Shown: positions 43,296 to 52,350, counted from the stretch's first letter. The stretch: 64,000 bases of DNA from Gemmatimonadaceae bacterium (GCA_020851455.1 JADZCT010000040.1:1-64000); one strand, 5' to 3'. The notes: a model not told the origin generated them from the letters alone. A program made the numbers and translations.

Positions 43296-43583
43296 TTATG
43301 CTTGGGGCGGAGCGCCGGGCGGAAGCGAGGCCGGGTCCGGGCGGTGCTCCGCCAGCAGCCGCGTGACGAACCGCTGGCCCTCGGAGACGCGCTCGACTTC
43401 GACGGCCATTGCGTCTATCGTGCGCTCGATTCGCTCCAGTCGGGCGTCCATGTCCCGGGCCCTGGGCGCCAGCTCGTCCCGCCGCTCCATCCTCCGGGTG
43501 TAGGAGCGTACGAGGGGTATGCCGATGACGATCACGATGATCATGACCATCCCGGCGATCGGAATCACGATGTCTCCGTTCAC
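43296..43583 (-). CDS. Small single-pass membrane protein with coiled coil
   Basis: 95 residues. A hydrophobic helix (about 5-25, IVIPIAGMVMIIVIVIGIPL) is followed by a basic stop-transfer RSYTRRMERR and a long amphipathic helix with heptad pattern (DMDARLERIERTIDAMAVEV), then a Pro/Ala tail. This build is like PspB or many small envelope-stress and division proteins, but no specific family can be named. The start is GTG 43583. It lies alone between the M14 gene and the divergent threonine dehydratase gene. Confidence 0.65.
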   Translation of the reverse strand: MNGDIVIPIAGMVMIIVIVIGIPLVRSYTRRMERRDELAPRARDMDARLERIERTIDAMAVEVERVSEGQRFVTRLLAEHRPDPASLPPGAPPQA

Positions 43584-43723
43584 ACGCTGCCTCGGCGGCC
43601 GTATCCTGCCACTCAGTACGGTCAGGGCAGGCCCGGCGTTTCCGGAAGTGGGTCAGGTCACGGGATGTGCGTGCTGCCCGGGCTGGCGGGCGCGCCTCGG
43701 CATCCGTAGCTTCATGACACTGT

Positions 43724-43738
43724 CCTATTAACAATAGG
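43724..43738. promoter_or_regulatory. AT-rich palindrome between divergent genes
   Basis: CCTATT-AAC-AATAGG is a perfect inverted repeat with a three-base centre, in the otherwise GC-rich 205-base spacer between the small membrane protein gene and the threonine dehydratase gene. It could be an operator or part of a promoter. No T-run or clear -35/-10 pair fixes its role. Confidence 0.35.
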
Positions 43739-43788
43739 GTCCCGTCCTCCGGCGCCTGCCGGCTCGCGGGGAACGTTCGCAGCGCACA

Positions 43789-44778
43789 ATGACGCCAGCC
43801 GCTACGCACACACTCGTGTCGCTCGACGACATACGCCGGGCTGCATCCGTCTTGCAGCCGGTGGCCGTGCGTACGCCGCTGCTCCGGTCGTACACGCTCG
43901 AGGAGGCCGTGGGCGTTGCGGTTTACCTGAAGCCGGAGATGTTCCAGCGCAGCGGGTCGTTCAAGTTTCGCGGGGCATATACGTATGTCTCGCGTCTTGC
44001 GCCACGCGACCGTGCGCACGGCTTGGTTGCGCCGTCGAGCGGAAACCACGGGCAGGCGGTAGCGCTGGCGGCGCGACTGCATGGCGTAGCGGCGACGATA
44101 GTGATGCCGACGACGGCCACGCGCGCGAAGGTTGCCGGCGCCGAGCGACTGGGTGCGCGCGTGGAGTTCGCGGGCACGACGACAGCCGAGCGCCTCGCGC
44201 GGGCAATGGAGATCGTCGCAGCCACGGGTGCGGCGCTGGTGCCTCCGTACGACGCGGCGGACATCATTGCGGGCCAGGGCACTGCCGGACTGGAGATCGC
44301 CGAGGACATGCACGCGCTCGGCGTGGAACGCTATACCGTGCTGGTGCAGGTGGGTGGCGGCGGGCTGTCCGCGGGGGTCTCGACAGCGGTGAAGCAGGTG
44401 AGCCCGCGCGCCCGCGTTGTTGGAGTGGAGCCGAGCGGGTCGCCCAAGCTCACGCGGGCGCGCGAGGCGGGCGAGCCCGCCTCAATCCCGGCGAACCCTT
44501 CGGGCCTCGCCGACGGCCTGCTGGCGGTGCGGGTGGGTGACCTGCCGTTCGAGCACCACCAGGCGTACGTGGACGGCGTAGTGACGGTGGACGACGCCAA
44601 GCTCGTGCCGGCCGTTCGCCATCTCCTTGACAGGGAGAAGCTCGTCGCCGAGCCGAGCGGCGCGATCACCGTGGCAGCACTCGAGGGCGTGGACGGTGTG
44701 GCGGGTGCGCCCGTGGTCTGCGTCCTCTCCGGCGGCAACGTGGAGTGGGACGGATTGCAGGCTTTGTTTCAGCGATGA
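43789..44778 (+). CDS. Threonine/serine dehydratase-like PLP enzyme
   Basis: 329 residues, fold-type II PLP enzyme. The cofactor Lys is K59 in QRSGSFKFRGAY, the phosphate loop is VGGGGLSAGV, and the substrate Ser-Gly-Asn stretch is APSSGNHGQAVALAA. It removes water and ammonia from threonine or serine to give 2-oxobutyrate or pyruvate. It lacks the C-terminal ACT-like regulatory domain of biosynthetic IlvA, so it is of the catabolic TdcB or serine-racemase size. The stop overlaps the ATG of the next gene (ATGA), which ties this metabolic gene to a signalling pair. A racemase role cannot be excluded. Confidence 0.87.
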   Translation: MTPAATHTLVSLDDIRRAASVLQPVAVRTPLLRSYTLEEAVGVAVYLKPEMFQRSGSFKFRGAYTYVSRLAPRDRAHGLVAPSSGNHGQAVALAARLHGVAATIVMPTTATRAKVAGAERLGARVEFAGTTTAERLARAMEIVAATGAALVPPYDAADIIAGQGTAGLEIAEDMHALGVERYTVLVQVGGGGLSAGVSTAVKQVSPRARVVGVEPSGSPKLTRAREAGEPASIPANPSGLADGLLAVRVGDLPFEHHQAYVDGVVTVDDAKLVPAVRHLLDREKLVAEPSGAITVAALEGVDGVAGAPVVCVLSGGNVEWDGLQALFQR

Positions 44779-46253
44779 ACGCGATGCGGAACGGGCAGAT
44801 TCTGGTTGCCGACGACGACCCGAGCGTGCTCGACTCGCTTTCGACGGTGCTGCGCGACTCCGGGTTCGATGTGCGCATCGCCGACGGCAGGGAGTCGCTG
44901 CTGCGGGAACTGCGGCTGGGCACGCCGGACCTGCTTCTCCTCGACGTGATCATGCCAGGTGCCGACGGCATCCAGGTGCTGCAGGAACTGAAGCGAGACT
45001 CGCGCTGGCGCGACATCCCGGTGCTCATGATCTCGTCGCTCTCGCCCGACGGGGTGACGGAAAAGACGTTCGGGCTTGGCGCCGCCGACTTCATCCGCAA
45101 GCCGTTCCGTCCGCGGGAGTTGATCGCGCGCGTGCAGGCGCAGCTTCGGCTGCATCGCGAGCTTACCGCGTCACGAGCGGCGCTGACGGCCGCCGAGGAT
45201 GAGCTGCGGCGCGCCCGCGAGGACGCCGAGAGCCGCAGGAAGATGGTGGACATCCTGCACGAGGTCACCGGCGACCTCGCAACTGACGAGATCTATCCCA
45301 TTCTGGCGCGGCGTGTGGCGCGCGCGCTGAACCTGTCGCGGTGCTCGGTGATCCTGGCGAAGCCAGGAGACGCGAAAGGCGTCGTGGCAACCGCGTTCGA
45401 CGACCCCGCGCTCAGGGACTTCGAAATTCATCTCGACCGCTACCCGGAGATCAGGCAGGCGCTCGACACTGGCGAGCCGGTACTGATAGAAGATCTCCAG
45501 GTGAGCGACCTGCACAACACCATCCGGCAGGAGTGGCAGGCGCAAGGCACCAAGGTGCCGATCCGCTCGGTGATCGTGCTTCCCCTCAAACTTGGGGAAG
45601 AGCAGGCAGGGGTGTTCTTCCTGCGCCGCATGGAGTCGGAGCCGCCTCTCACCAGGGAAGACGTCGAGTTTGCCGATGCGGTGGTGAAGGCGGCGGTGGG
45701 AGCGATAGGGCGCGCGCGGCTGATCGAGACGACGCGCGCGGAGAACACCCGCCTCGAGGTGCTGGCGCGTACCGATCCCCTCACGCAGGTGCTCAACCGG
45801 CGCGCGCTGACGATGCAGCTCGTTGCGGAGATGGATCGTGCGCGCCGTTACGGCACCGACATCTCGGTGCTGATGGTTGACCTCGACCACTTCAAGCGCG
45901 TGAACGACACGATGGGGCACCTCGTGGGTGACGATGTGCTGCGTGAACTCGCCCGGCTCCTGCAGCAGTCGGTGCGTAGCGTGGACTTCGTCGCGCGTTA
46001 CGGGGGCGAGGAGTTCGTGGCGGTGCTGCCGGAAACGGCGCTGGCGGGCGCGGTCGTCTTTGCCGAACGCCTGCGGGAACGGATCGCGGCCACGAAGTTC
46101 GTCCCTGCGCACGGCGGCGTTTACCTTACTGCGAGTATCGGGGTGGCGTCATATCCGGCGCCGGAGATCCATACCGTGGACGACATGATTGCCCGCGCGG
46201 ACGAGGCGCTCTACCGCGCGAAGGAGCAGGGCCGCAACAGGGTGTGCCAATGA
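44775..46253 (+). CDS. Response regulator with GAF and GGDEF domains (diguanylate cyclase)
   Basis: 492 residues. Receiver domain 8-128 with VADDDPS and phospho-acceptor D57 in LLLLDVIMPG, and Lys in FIRKPF. A coiled-coil linker (~133-160) leads to a GAF domain (~165-320). The GGDEF domain has RYGGEEF (408-414), so it should make c-di-GMP from two GTP. R401-x-x-D404, five residues before GGEEF, is an intact inhibitory I-site for product feedback. The ATG lies in the stop of the dehydratase gene, and its own stop overlaps the kinase gene; all three are coupled. Activation by phosphorylation-driven dimerisation is known for this family. Confidence 0.94.
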   Translation: MNAMRNGQILVADDDPSVLDSLSTVLRDSGFDVRIADGRESLLRELRLGTPDLLLLDVIMPGADGIQVLQELKRDSRWRDIPVLMISSLSPDGVTEKTFGLGAADFIRKPFRPRELIARVQAQLRLHRELTASRAALTAAEDELRRAREDAESRRKMVDILHEVTGDLATDEIYPILARRVARALNLSRCSVILAKPGDAKGVVATAFDDPALRDFEIHLDRYPEIRQALDTGEPVLIEDLQVSDLHNTIRQEWQAQGTKVPIRSVIVLPLKLGEEQAGVFFLRRMESEPPLTREDVEFADAVVKAAVGAIGRARLIETTRAENTRLEVLARTDPLTQVLNRRALTMQLVAEMDRARRYGTDISVLMVDLDHFKRVNDTMGHLVGDDVLRELARLLQQSVRSVDFVARYGGEEFVAVLPETALAGAVVFAERLRERIAATKFVPAHGGVYLTASIGVASYPAPEIHTVDDMIARADEALYRAKEQGRNRVCQ

Positions 46254-47302
46254 GCATGCGTTGCCCGACGTGCGGCGCCATGTATGCGGACGACGCCAGG
46301 TTCTGTACCAAGGATGGCGGGCGGCTGCTGCTGCACGGAACCGGCGCCACTCCGGCAGCCGCAACTCCTGCCGCCGGCGTGGATGCGCACTCGACGGCCT
46401 CGCGGATGCAGGCGCCCGCGCCATCGAAGCCGGCGCTCAATCACTCCAACATGGCCGGCCAGGTGCTCGACGGCCGCTATGCCATCGTCAAGAAGATCGG
46501 CGAAGGCGGGATGTCGTTCGTATACCTTGCGCACGATGTCAGCACGAACGAACGCTACGCAATCAAGATCCTCTCGCCCGCGCTCGCGAAGGACGAGAAC
46601 TCGATGGCGCGCCTCCGCCGTGAGGCGTCACTCGGCATCCGCCTCGCGCATCCGAACGTCTGCAACATCGTGCGGCTCGGCGAGACCGAGGACGGGCTGG
46701 TCTACGTGGTGATGCCTTTCGTAGAGGGAGAAATCCTCTCGGACCTGAACCACAAGATGGGTGTCATCCCGCTCGGGCTCACCGTCGAGTGGATCGTGCA
46801 GATGAGTGAAGGGCTGCACGTTGCGCACGAGCTCAAGATCGTGCACCGGGACCTCAAGCCCGAGAACATCATGATATGCGCGCGGCCCGACGGCACGAGA
46901 TACGCCGTCGTGATGGACTTCGGCCTCGCCAAGGAACGGCGCGCGGGAGAGGAACTCGCCAAGCTCACGGCCACGGGAATTATCCTTGGGACGCCGGAGT
47001 TCATGAGCCCGGAGCAGCTCCGGGGCAAGCCGCTCGATCCGCGCACGGACATCTACTCGCTTGCCCTGATGATGTACGAGATGCTTACTGGCAAGCTGCC
47101 GTTCGAAGGACGTTCGCAGCAGGAGATGATGATCGCACGGCTCCGCAACGACCCGATCCCGCTCCGCCAGCGGCGTCCGGGCATGGACTTCCCGGAGGCC
47201 GTCGAGAAGGTGCTCGAGAAAGCCATGGCCCGCGATGCGGACAACCGGTACGCAACGACCCTGGAGTTCGCCGCGGCGCTGAAGAAGGCGGCCGCGGCCT
47301 GA
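46250..47302 (+). CDS. Soluble Ser/Thr protein kinase with N-terminal zinc ribbon
   Basis: 350 residues. A zinc-ribbon-like start (CPTCGAMYADDARFC; C5, C8, C19, with the fourth ligand not a Cys) is joined by an Ala/Pro linker to a Hanks-type kinase domain from ~75 to the end. The P-loop is GEGGMSFVYLA (84-94), the catalytic Lys K106 in YAIKIL, the loop HRDLKPEN (199-206) and DFG at 223-225. APE appears as TPEFMSPEQL. All catalytic residues are intact. There is no transmembrane or PASTA part, so it is cytosolic. The start ATG 46250 overlaps the upstream stop (ATGA). Confidence 0.93.
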   Translation: MSMRCPTCGAMYADDARFCTKDGGRLLLHGTGATPAAATPAAGVDAHSTASRMQAPAPSKPALNHSNMAGQVLDGRYAIVKKIGEGGMSFVYLAHDVSTNERYAIKILSPALAKDENSMARLRREASLGIRLAHPNVCNIVRLGETEDGLVYVVMPFVEGEILSDLNHKMGVIPLGLTVEWIVQMSEGLHVAHELKIVHRDLKPENIMICARPDGTRYAVVMDFGLAKERRAGEELAKLTATGIILGTPEFMSPEQLRGKPLDPRTDIYSLALMMYEMLTGKLPFEGRSQQEMMIARLRNDPIPLRQRRPGMDFPEAVEKVLEKAMARDADNRYATTLEFAAALKKAAAA

Positions 47303-47388
47303 GTTGCCGCCGGCGGCGGCACCTCCCCGCCGATCTGCGTCGCCGCAGGCCGCCTACTGCAGGCACCGCGACGCGGCTAGCATACGGC

Positions 47389-49017
47389 ATGCGCTTCGCC
47401 TTCGCCCTTGCCCTCTTCGCGTCAGCCGCGGCTGCGCAGCAGCGGAACGTGGACGTCCTCGACTATGACCTGACGCTCACGCTCCCGGACGCCGGCGCGA
47501 CGATAGATGGCGTCGCGGTGCTTACCCTTCGCCGCATGGAACGCGGCGGCAGCGCCGATACGCTCCTGCTCGATCTCCTGGATCTCGTGGTGAAGTCGGT
47601 TGCGGTGGATGGACGACCGGCGCAAGTCACGCACACCGCCGGCGTGATCCGCATCCCGCTTGGCAACGCGCCCGATACCGCGCGCGTTACGATCGCGTAT
47701 TCGGGCGCGGTGAAGGACGGTCTCATCGTCTCTACCGACAGCGCGGGCCGTTGGATGGCCTTCGGTGACAACTGGCCGAACCGCGCGCGGCACTGGTTTC
47801 CGTCCGTGGACCATCCGTCGGACAAGGCAACGGTTACGTGGACGGTTATCGCGCCGGCCGAAGTGAAGGTGATCGCGAATGGCGCGCTGGTGGAGGAGGC
47901 CGAGGTCGCGCGGCCCGATGACCCCGACGGCCACGCAGGCGCGCCGATCCCGATGCGGCGCACGAAGTGGCGGGAGTCGCACCCCATCGCGACGTACCTG
48001 ATGGTGATTGCGGCGGGGCCGCTCGTGGAGTACCCGCTCGGGAACACGGCCTGCGGGTGGGCGGAGAACCACGACTGCGTGCCGCAGATGGTGTACACGC
48101 TCCCCGGGCAGCGGGGAGTGCTGCCAGGCGGATTCGCCGAGGCCGATTCGGCCGTGACGTTCTTTGCGCGCACATTCGGGCCGTTCGGGTACGAGAAGCT
48201 CGCGCACCTGCAGAGTCTTACCCGCTTTGGCGGGATGGAGAACGCGAGCGCGATCTTCTACGCCGACCGGGCGTTCCGCAGCGGCGGCGTGGGCTACGGG
48301 CTCATGGCGCACGAGACCGCGCACCAGTGGTTTGGCGACCTGGTCACCGAGCGCGAGTGGCCGCACCTCTGGCTCTCGGAGGGATTCGCGACGTACCTCG
48401 CCGCGCTCTATACGCAGAAGTCGCGGGGCGACTCGGCGTTTCGCGTGGAGATGGAGCGCGCGCGGGAGACGGCGTTGAGCGCCGAAGCGGTAATGCGTCG
48501 TCCCGTGATTGACACGATCGAGACGACGCTCACGAACCTCCTCAACGCGAACAGCTACCAGAAGGGCGGCTGGGTGCTGCATATGCTCCGCGAGGAGCTT
48601 GGCGACGACGCGTTCTTCCGCGGGCTGCGGATCTACGTGGAGCGGCATCGCCACGGCACGGCGCTCACGGACGACCTGCGGAGCGCTGTGGAGCTTTCGG
48701 CCGGGCGCGATCTGAAACCGTTTTTCGCGCAGTGGCTCACTCGTCCGGGCTTTCCCGAGCTGGAGACGGCGTGGTCGTACGAGGCCGGCACGGGCAAGTT
48801 AGTCCTCAGCGTGAAGCAGTCCGGGCGGTTCGGGTACTTCACCTTTCCACTCACCGTTGAGTTCACTGACGGCGGCGGTACCGCGCACCGCGCGCGGCTG
48901 ATAGTGCCGGCGCAGGCAGCCACGACGTTCACCCTGAGCGCGGGGCTTCGCGCGGCGCCGGTAAAGATGAAGGTTGACCCCGACGTGGCCCTCTTTGCGC
49001 GCATCACGGAGCGCTAG
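47389..49017 (+). CDS. Secreted M1 family zinc aminopeptidase
   Basis: 542 residues. A short signal peptide (FAFALALFASAAAAQQ) predicts export. The M1 domain has the exopeptidase motif GGMENASAIF (281-290), zinc motif HETAHQWFGD with H308, E309, H312 and the third ligand E331 in LWLSEGFATY. It is shorter than PepN because the large C-terminal helical domain is mostly missing. It should release N-terminal residues from peptides in the periplasm. ATG 47389 is the only start giving a signal peptide. The next gene starts within or just after its end. Confidence 0.92.
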   Translation: MRFAFALALFASAAAAQQRNVDVLDYDLTLTLPDAGATIDGVAVLTLRRMERGGSADTLLLDLLDLVVKSVAVDGRPAQVTHTAGVIRIPLGNAPDTARVTIAYSGAVKDGLIVSTDSAGRWMAFGDNWPNRARHWFPSVDHPSDKATVTWTVIAPAEVKVIANGALVEEAEVARPDDPDGHAGAPIPMRRTKWRESHPIATYLMVIAAGPLVEYPLGNTACGWAENHDCVPQMVYTLPGQRGVLPGGFAEADSAVTFFARTFGPFGYEKLAHLQSLTRFGGMENASAIFYADRAFRSGGVGYGLMAHETAHQWFGDLVTEREWPHLWLSEGFATYLAALYTQKSRGDSAFRVEMERARETALSAEAVMRRPVIDTIETTLTNLLNANSYQKGGWVLHMLREELGDDAFFRGLRIYVERHRHGTALTDDLRSAVELSAGRDLKPFFAQWLTRPGFPELETAWSYEAGTGKLVLSVKQSGRFGYFTFPLTVEFTDGGGTAHRARLIVPAQAATTFTLSAGLRAAPVKMKVDPDVALFARITER

Positions 49018-49060
49018 GCCGACGGCGCCGGGCGCGCATGGCCGTGGCCGCGGCGGGTGC

Positions 49061-49987
49061 GTGGCCGCGATGGCCGCGGGGTTGTTGATGACCGCGGCGG
49101 GCGGGCTGCGAGCCCAGGGATCGCGGCAGGTAGACCCATCGTCGGCGGAGCTCGCGATCGCGCTCGGGCGGCTCGACGTGGCCGAGGCCGCCCTCTACGA
49201 CGCCGTCGCCCGGACGCCCCGAGAGCCGTCGGCGCGCGGGATGCTCGGCTTGTTCCTCGCAGCGCGCGGCAAGTTCCTGTCGGGCGCCACGCTCCTCGAC
49301 GAAGCGCTCTACTTCGGCGCCGATACTGCGAGCGTCCAGACGCGGCAGATGAACCTCTACCGCTGGACCGGTGATTATGCGCGCATCGCCGCGCTCTCGG
49401 CACTGCGCCTGCCGGCGGCAATGCGCGACGCGTATGCGCGCGCCGGCAGTGCAGTGGCAGGAGGCGCACCATCGGCCACGGTCAAGCTCCGCCCGAACGA
49501 CGCGTCAGGGCTTGGGCGAATATCCATCGAGATCGGCGGCGTCGCACTGCCCGCCGACGTCCAGCCGCTCGCCGACGGGCTGCAGTTGCCGTCGTCCATC
49601 GAGATCTTTTCGGCGATCGAGCCCACTGGCGCGCGGGGCGACACAACGTGGGGAGTTGCACGCGCCGTATCAATTGGAGGAGTCACGTACGGGCCCGTGC
49701 CGGTTGCGCTGGTGCCCTCGCTGTCCGCGGCGCGCATCGGGCTCGACATTCTCTCGCGCCTGGTGCCTACATTCGACGACAAGTCGCACATGCTGACCGT
49801 TCGGGCCGGGCGGCCGGCACCCACCGGCACTCCCTACCAGATTCTCCTTGGCTTTCCCGGCGTACGGTTCGTGGCCGCGGAGGGGAGCGCGCCGGTGTTC
49901 CTGCACACGCCCGGCGGGCGCGCTGCGCTGCGCGGCGTGCGGTGGACGCTCGACGCGGCCAACGGCGCTATCGTCGTGGAACGGTGA
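49061..49987 (+). CDS. TPR plus retropepsin-like protein without the catalytic DTG
   Basis: About 308 residues. After a signal-like start (AAMAAGLLMTAAGGLRAQG) come TPR-like helices (ELAIALGRLDVAEAALYDAV and FLAARGKFLSGATLLDEALY). The C-terminal half looks like a retroviral-type aspartic protease: ISIEIGGVALPADVQPLADG, SIGGVTYGPVPVALVP and ARIGLDILSRLVPTFDDKSH. The expected DTG is replaced by ADGLQLPSS, so the catalytic Asp-Thr-Gly is not intact. Protease activity is doubtful. The start is uncertain: GTG 49061, ATG 49070 or a start at 48974 overlapping the aminopeptidase gene by 44 bases. Confidence 0.6.
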   Translation: MAAMAAGLLMTAAGGLRAQGSRQVDPSSAELAIALGRLDVAEAALYDAVARTPREPSARGMLGLFLAARGKFLSGATLLDEALYFGADTASVQTRQMNLYRWTGDYARIAALSALRLPAAMRDAYARAGSAVAGGAPSATVKLRPNDASGLGRISIEIGGVALPADVQPLADGLQLPSSIEIFSAIEPTGARGDTTWGVARAVSIGGVTYGPVPVALVPSLSAARIGLDILSRLVPTFDDKSHMLTVRAGRPAPTGTPYQILLGFPGVRFVAAEGSAPVFLHTPGGRAALRGVRWTLDAANGAIVVER

Positions 49988-50065
49988 GTGGCGCCCGCGC
50001 CGGAGCGGGCCGGGCGATAAATTCCGCAACGAGCTGGTAGAGCGACCACAGCAACCGATAAGACA

Positions 50066-51217
50066 ATGCGAATGCTAGTTCTTGGCGCCGGCCTGCAGGG
50101 CGCCGCATGTGCGTATGACCTGCTCCAGCAGCCGTCCGTTGACGAGGTAGTCCTCGCGGACCGCCAGTTCACCCAGTCACCGAAGTTCTTCGAGGCGCTG
50201 CGCGGGCACGCCAAGCTCAGGCAGGTCACGCTCGACGCCACCGACAGCGCGGCCGCGGGGAAGGCGATGGAGGGTGCTACGGCGGTGATGTGCGCCCTGC
50301 CTTACTACTTCAACCTCGAGATGGCGCGCGCCGCGATTGCCGTAGGCGCACACTTCTGCGACCTCGGCGGCAATACCGGGATCGTCGAGGAGCAGAAGAA
50401 GCTGGATGGCGACGCGAAGGCGAAGGGTCTGACCGTGGTTCCTGACTGCGGCCTCGCACCCGGGATGGTGAATATTCTCTCGCAGATGGGCATTGACCGG
50501 TGCGACGAGACCTCGAGCGTGCGGATATTCGTGGGCGGCCTGCCGCAGCACCCCGAAGGCGTGCTCAAGTACCAGGTCGTGTATTCGCTCGAGGGCGCCC
50601 TCGACTACTACACGTCGCCATCATGGGTGCTGCGGAGCGGCAAGCGCGTGCAGATTGGCGCGCTCTCCGAAGTCGAGCCCGTGAAGTTCGACGAGCCCCT
50701 CGGCGAGCTCGAAGCGTTTCACACCGCTGGCGGACTTTCGACCATGGCGCACCGGTATGAGGGCAGGATCCAGACGATGGAGTACAAGACGCTCAGGTAT
50801 CCCGGGCACGCGAAGCTGATGTCGGCGATCCGTGAGCTCGGGCTGATTGACCCGAATCCTGTCACTGTGCGCGGAGTGCAGGTCGTGCCGCGCAATGTCG
50901 CGGCCGCCGTGATGACCCAGCGGCTGCTGAAGCCCGGGAGTCCCGACCTTGTCGCGCTGCGGGTAGTGGTGGAGGGGAAGAAGGGCGGGAAACCCGTACG
51001 CCACGCATGGGAACTTGTGGACCGCTACGACCCGGGGACCGGAATCAGCGCGATGGAGCGGACGACCGGCTTTTCGCTCGCTCTCACCGGACTCATGCAG
51101 GCCGCTGGCAAGATCCGGCCGCCGGGCGTGCACACGCCGGACGAGTGCGTGCCGGGTGGGGAGTACGTCGCCGAGCTTGCGAAGCGCGGCGTCAGGATCG
51201 CTTACGCGCAGGAATAG
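50066..51217 (+). CDS. Saccharopine dehydrogenase-family oxidoreductase
   Basis: 383 residues. The NAD(P)-binding loop is MLVLGAGLQGAACAYDLL at the N-terminus, followed by TAVMCALPYYFNLEMARAAI and GAHFCDLGGNTGIVEEQ, all typical of the saccharopine dehydrogenase family. DCGLAPGMVNILSQMGI and the later GLSTMAHRYEGRIQTMEYKT match its catalytic domain. Closest in build are lysine dehydrogenase and LYS9-type enzymes of lysine breakdown or synthesis; carboxynorspermidine dehydrogenase is another option. The start ATG 50066 lies before a second ATG two codons on. No other lysine gene is nearby. Confidence 0.85.
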   Translation: MRMLVLGAGLQGAACAYDLLQQPSVDEVVLADRQFTQSPKFFEALRGHAKLRQVTLDATDSAAAGKAMEGATAVMCALPYYFNLEMARAAIAVGAHFCDLGGNTGIVEEQKKLDGDAKAKGLTVVPDCGLAPGMVNILSQMGIDRCDETSSVRIFVGGLPQHPEGVLKYQVVYSLEGALDYYTSPSWVLRSGKRVQIGALSEVEPVKFDEPLGELEAFHTAGGLSTMAHRYEGRIQTMEYKTLRYPGHAKLMSAIRELGLIDPNPVTVRGVQVVPRNVAAAVMTQRLLKPGSPDLVALRVVVEGKKGGKPVRHAWELVDRYDPGTGISAMERTTGFSLALTGLMQAAGKIRPPGVHTPDECVPGGEYVAELAKRGVRIAYAQE

Positions 51218-51272
51218 GCTGGCAGTCAGCGGCGCGAGGATTACTGACGCCGCGTGACTGCTGCGCACCGGC

Positions 51273-51301
51273 TTGACATCATCCGTCTATCCGGATACAC
51301 T
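51273..51301 (+). promoter_or_regulatory. Sigma-70 promoter of metF-metH
   Basis: TTGACA (51273-51278), a 17-base spacer and TACACT (51296-51301). The -35 is perfect and the -10 matches four of six. It is the best housekeeping promoter in the window. Transcription from about 51308 would include the whole SAM-II-like element and the terminator. Confidence 0.8.
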
Positions 51302-51317
51302 GATGAACAACAACTGA

Positions 51318-51374
51318 AGACGTGGCGATTTCGAGGCAAATTGCGGCCACGTAAAAAGACCTGCTAAAGCGCCG
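51318..51374 (+). ncRNA. Candidate SAM-II-like riboswitch upstream of metF-metH
   Basis: ACGTGGC (51320-51326) and GCCACGT (51346-51352) form a perfect 7-bp P1 stem. Directly inside it comes GATTT (51327-51331), and TTGC (51341-51344) precedes the 3' arm. After the stem comes AAAAAG and then GCTAAAG (51363-51369). This order, stem-GATTT-TTGC-GCCACGT-AAA-GCTAAA, is the conserved core of SAM-II as I recall it. GGCA (51335-51338) can pair with TGCT (51362-51365) to make the H-type pseudoknot, with one G-T pair. Ten bases before it is the expected transcription start; an intrinsic terminator follows and metF-metH are the genes that should be shut off by SAM. Confidence 0.62.
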
Positions 51375-51405
51375 GCCCGGTTCGCCTCACCGACCCGGGC
51401 TTTTT
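51375..51405 (+). terminator. Intrinsic terminator in the metF leader
   Basis: GCCCGG (51375-51380) pairs with CCGGGC (51395-51400); after one mismatch three more pairs (TCG/CGA) close a six-base loop. TTTTT follows at once (51401-51405). It lies between the riboswitch core and metF, on the coding strand, so it is the likely expression platform for transcription control. Confidence 0.75.
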
Positions 51406-51421
51406 GTCGTCCGCACCTCCG

Positions 51422-52350
51422 GTGCAGCCGTGTCGGCGGGCTGCGCCGCCCTTCATACCGGAACCCAGACCAGCACCTTTGTTCTCCGTCTCGTTCGAGT
51501 TCTTCCCGCCCAGGACCCCGGAATCCGAGGAGCAGCTCTGGCGCGCGATCACGCGCCTGGCACCCCTCGCGCCACGGTTCGTCTCCGTGACATACGGCGC
51601 CGGCGGGAGCACCCGCGAGCGAACCCATCGCACGGTTCGGCGTATCCTCTCCGAGACTGACCTCGTCCCGGCGGCACACCTCACCTGCGTGAGCGCCACG
51701 CGAGAGGAGATTGACGCGGTTGCCGACGCCTACTGGGAGAACGGAGTGCGCCACGTCGTCGCGCTCCGCGGAGATCCGCCCTCGGGCGCGACGCGGTACG
51801 AGCCGGCTCCGGGCGGCTACGCCTGGGCCTCCGAGCTGGTCGCGGGGCTCCGGGCCCGCCACGACTTTGAGGTCAGCGTTGCGACGTTTCCGGAGGGCCA
51901 CCCGGACTCGCTGTCGCTCGACCGCGAGCTGGACAACCTCAAGCGGAAGGTTGACGCCGGAGCGTCGCGCGCCATCACGCAGTTCTTCTTCGACAACTGG
52001 ACGTACCTGAGGTTCGTGGACCGGGCCCGGAAGGCCGGGATCACGGTACCGATCGTACCGGGCATCATGCCGGTGACGAACTTCGGACAGATGACGAAGT
52101 TCGCGGCCATGGCGGGAGCCAGCATCCCGCGCTCGTTCCCGCTGCTCTTCGAGGGCCTCGAGAACGACCCGGAGACGCGCAAGCTCGTCGCGGCCACGGT
52201 CGCTGCCGACCAGTGCCAGAAGCTCGCCGACGCCGGCGTGACGGAGTTCCACTTCTACACCCTGAACCGCGCGGACCTCACATACGCGCTGTGCCACATA
52301 CTCGGCCTGCGCCCATGCGGCGCGCAGCCGAAACGACTGGAGAGCGGCAC

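Noticed and set aside
51218-51421. SAM-I or SAH riboswitch in the metF leader
   Set aside because: The SAM-I four-way junction marks and the SAH core are absent; only the SAM-II-type order of elements is seen.
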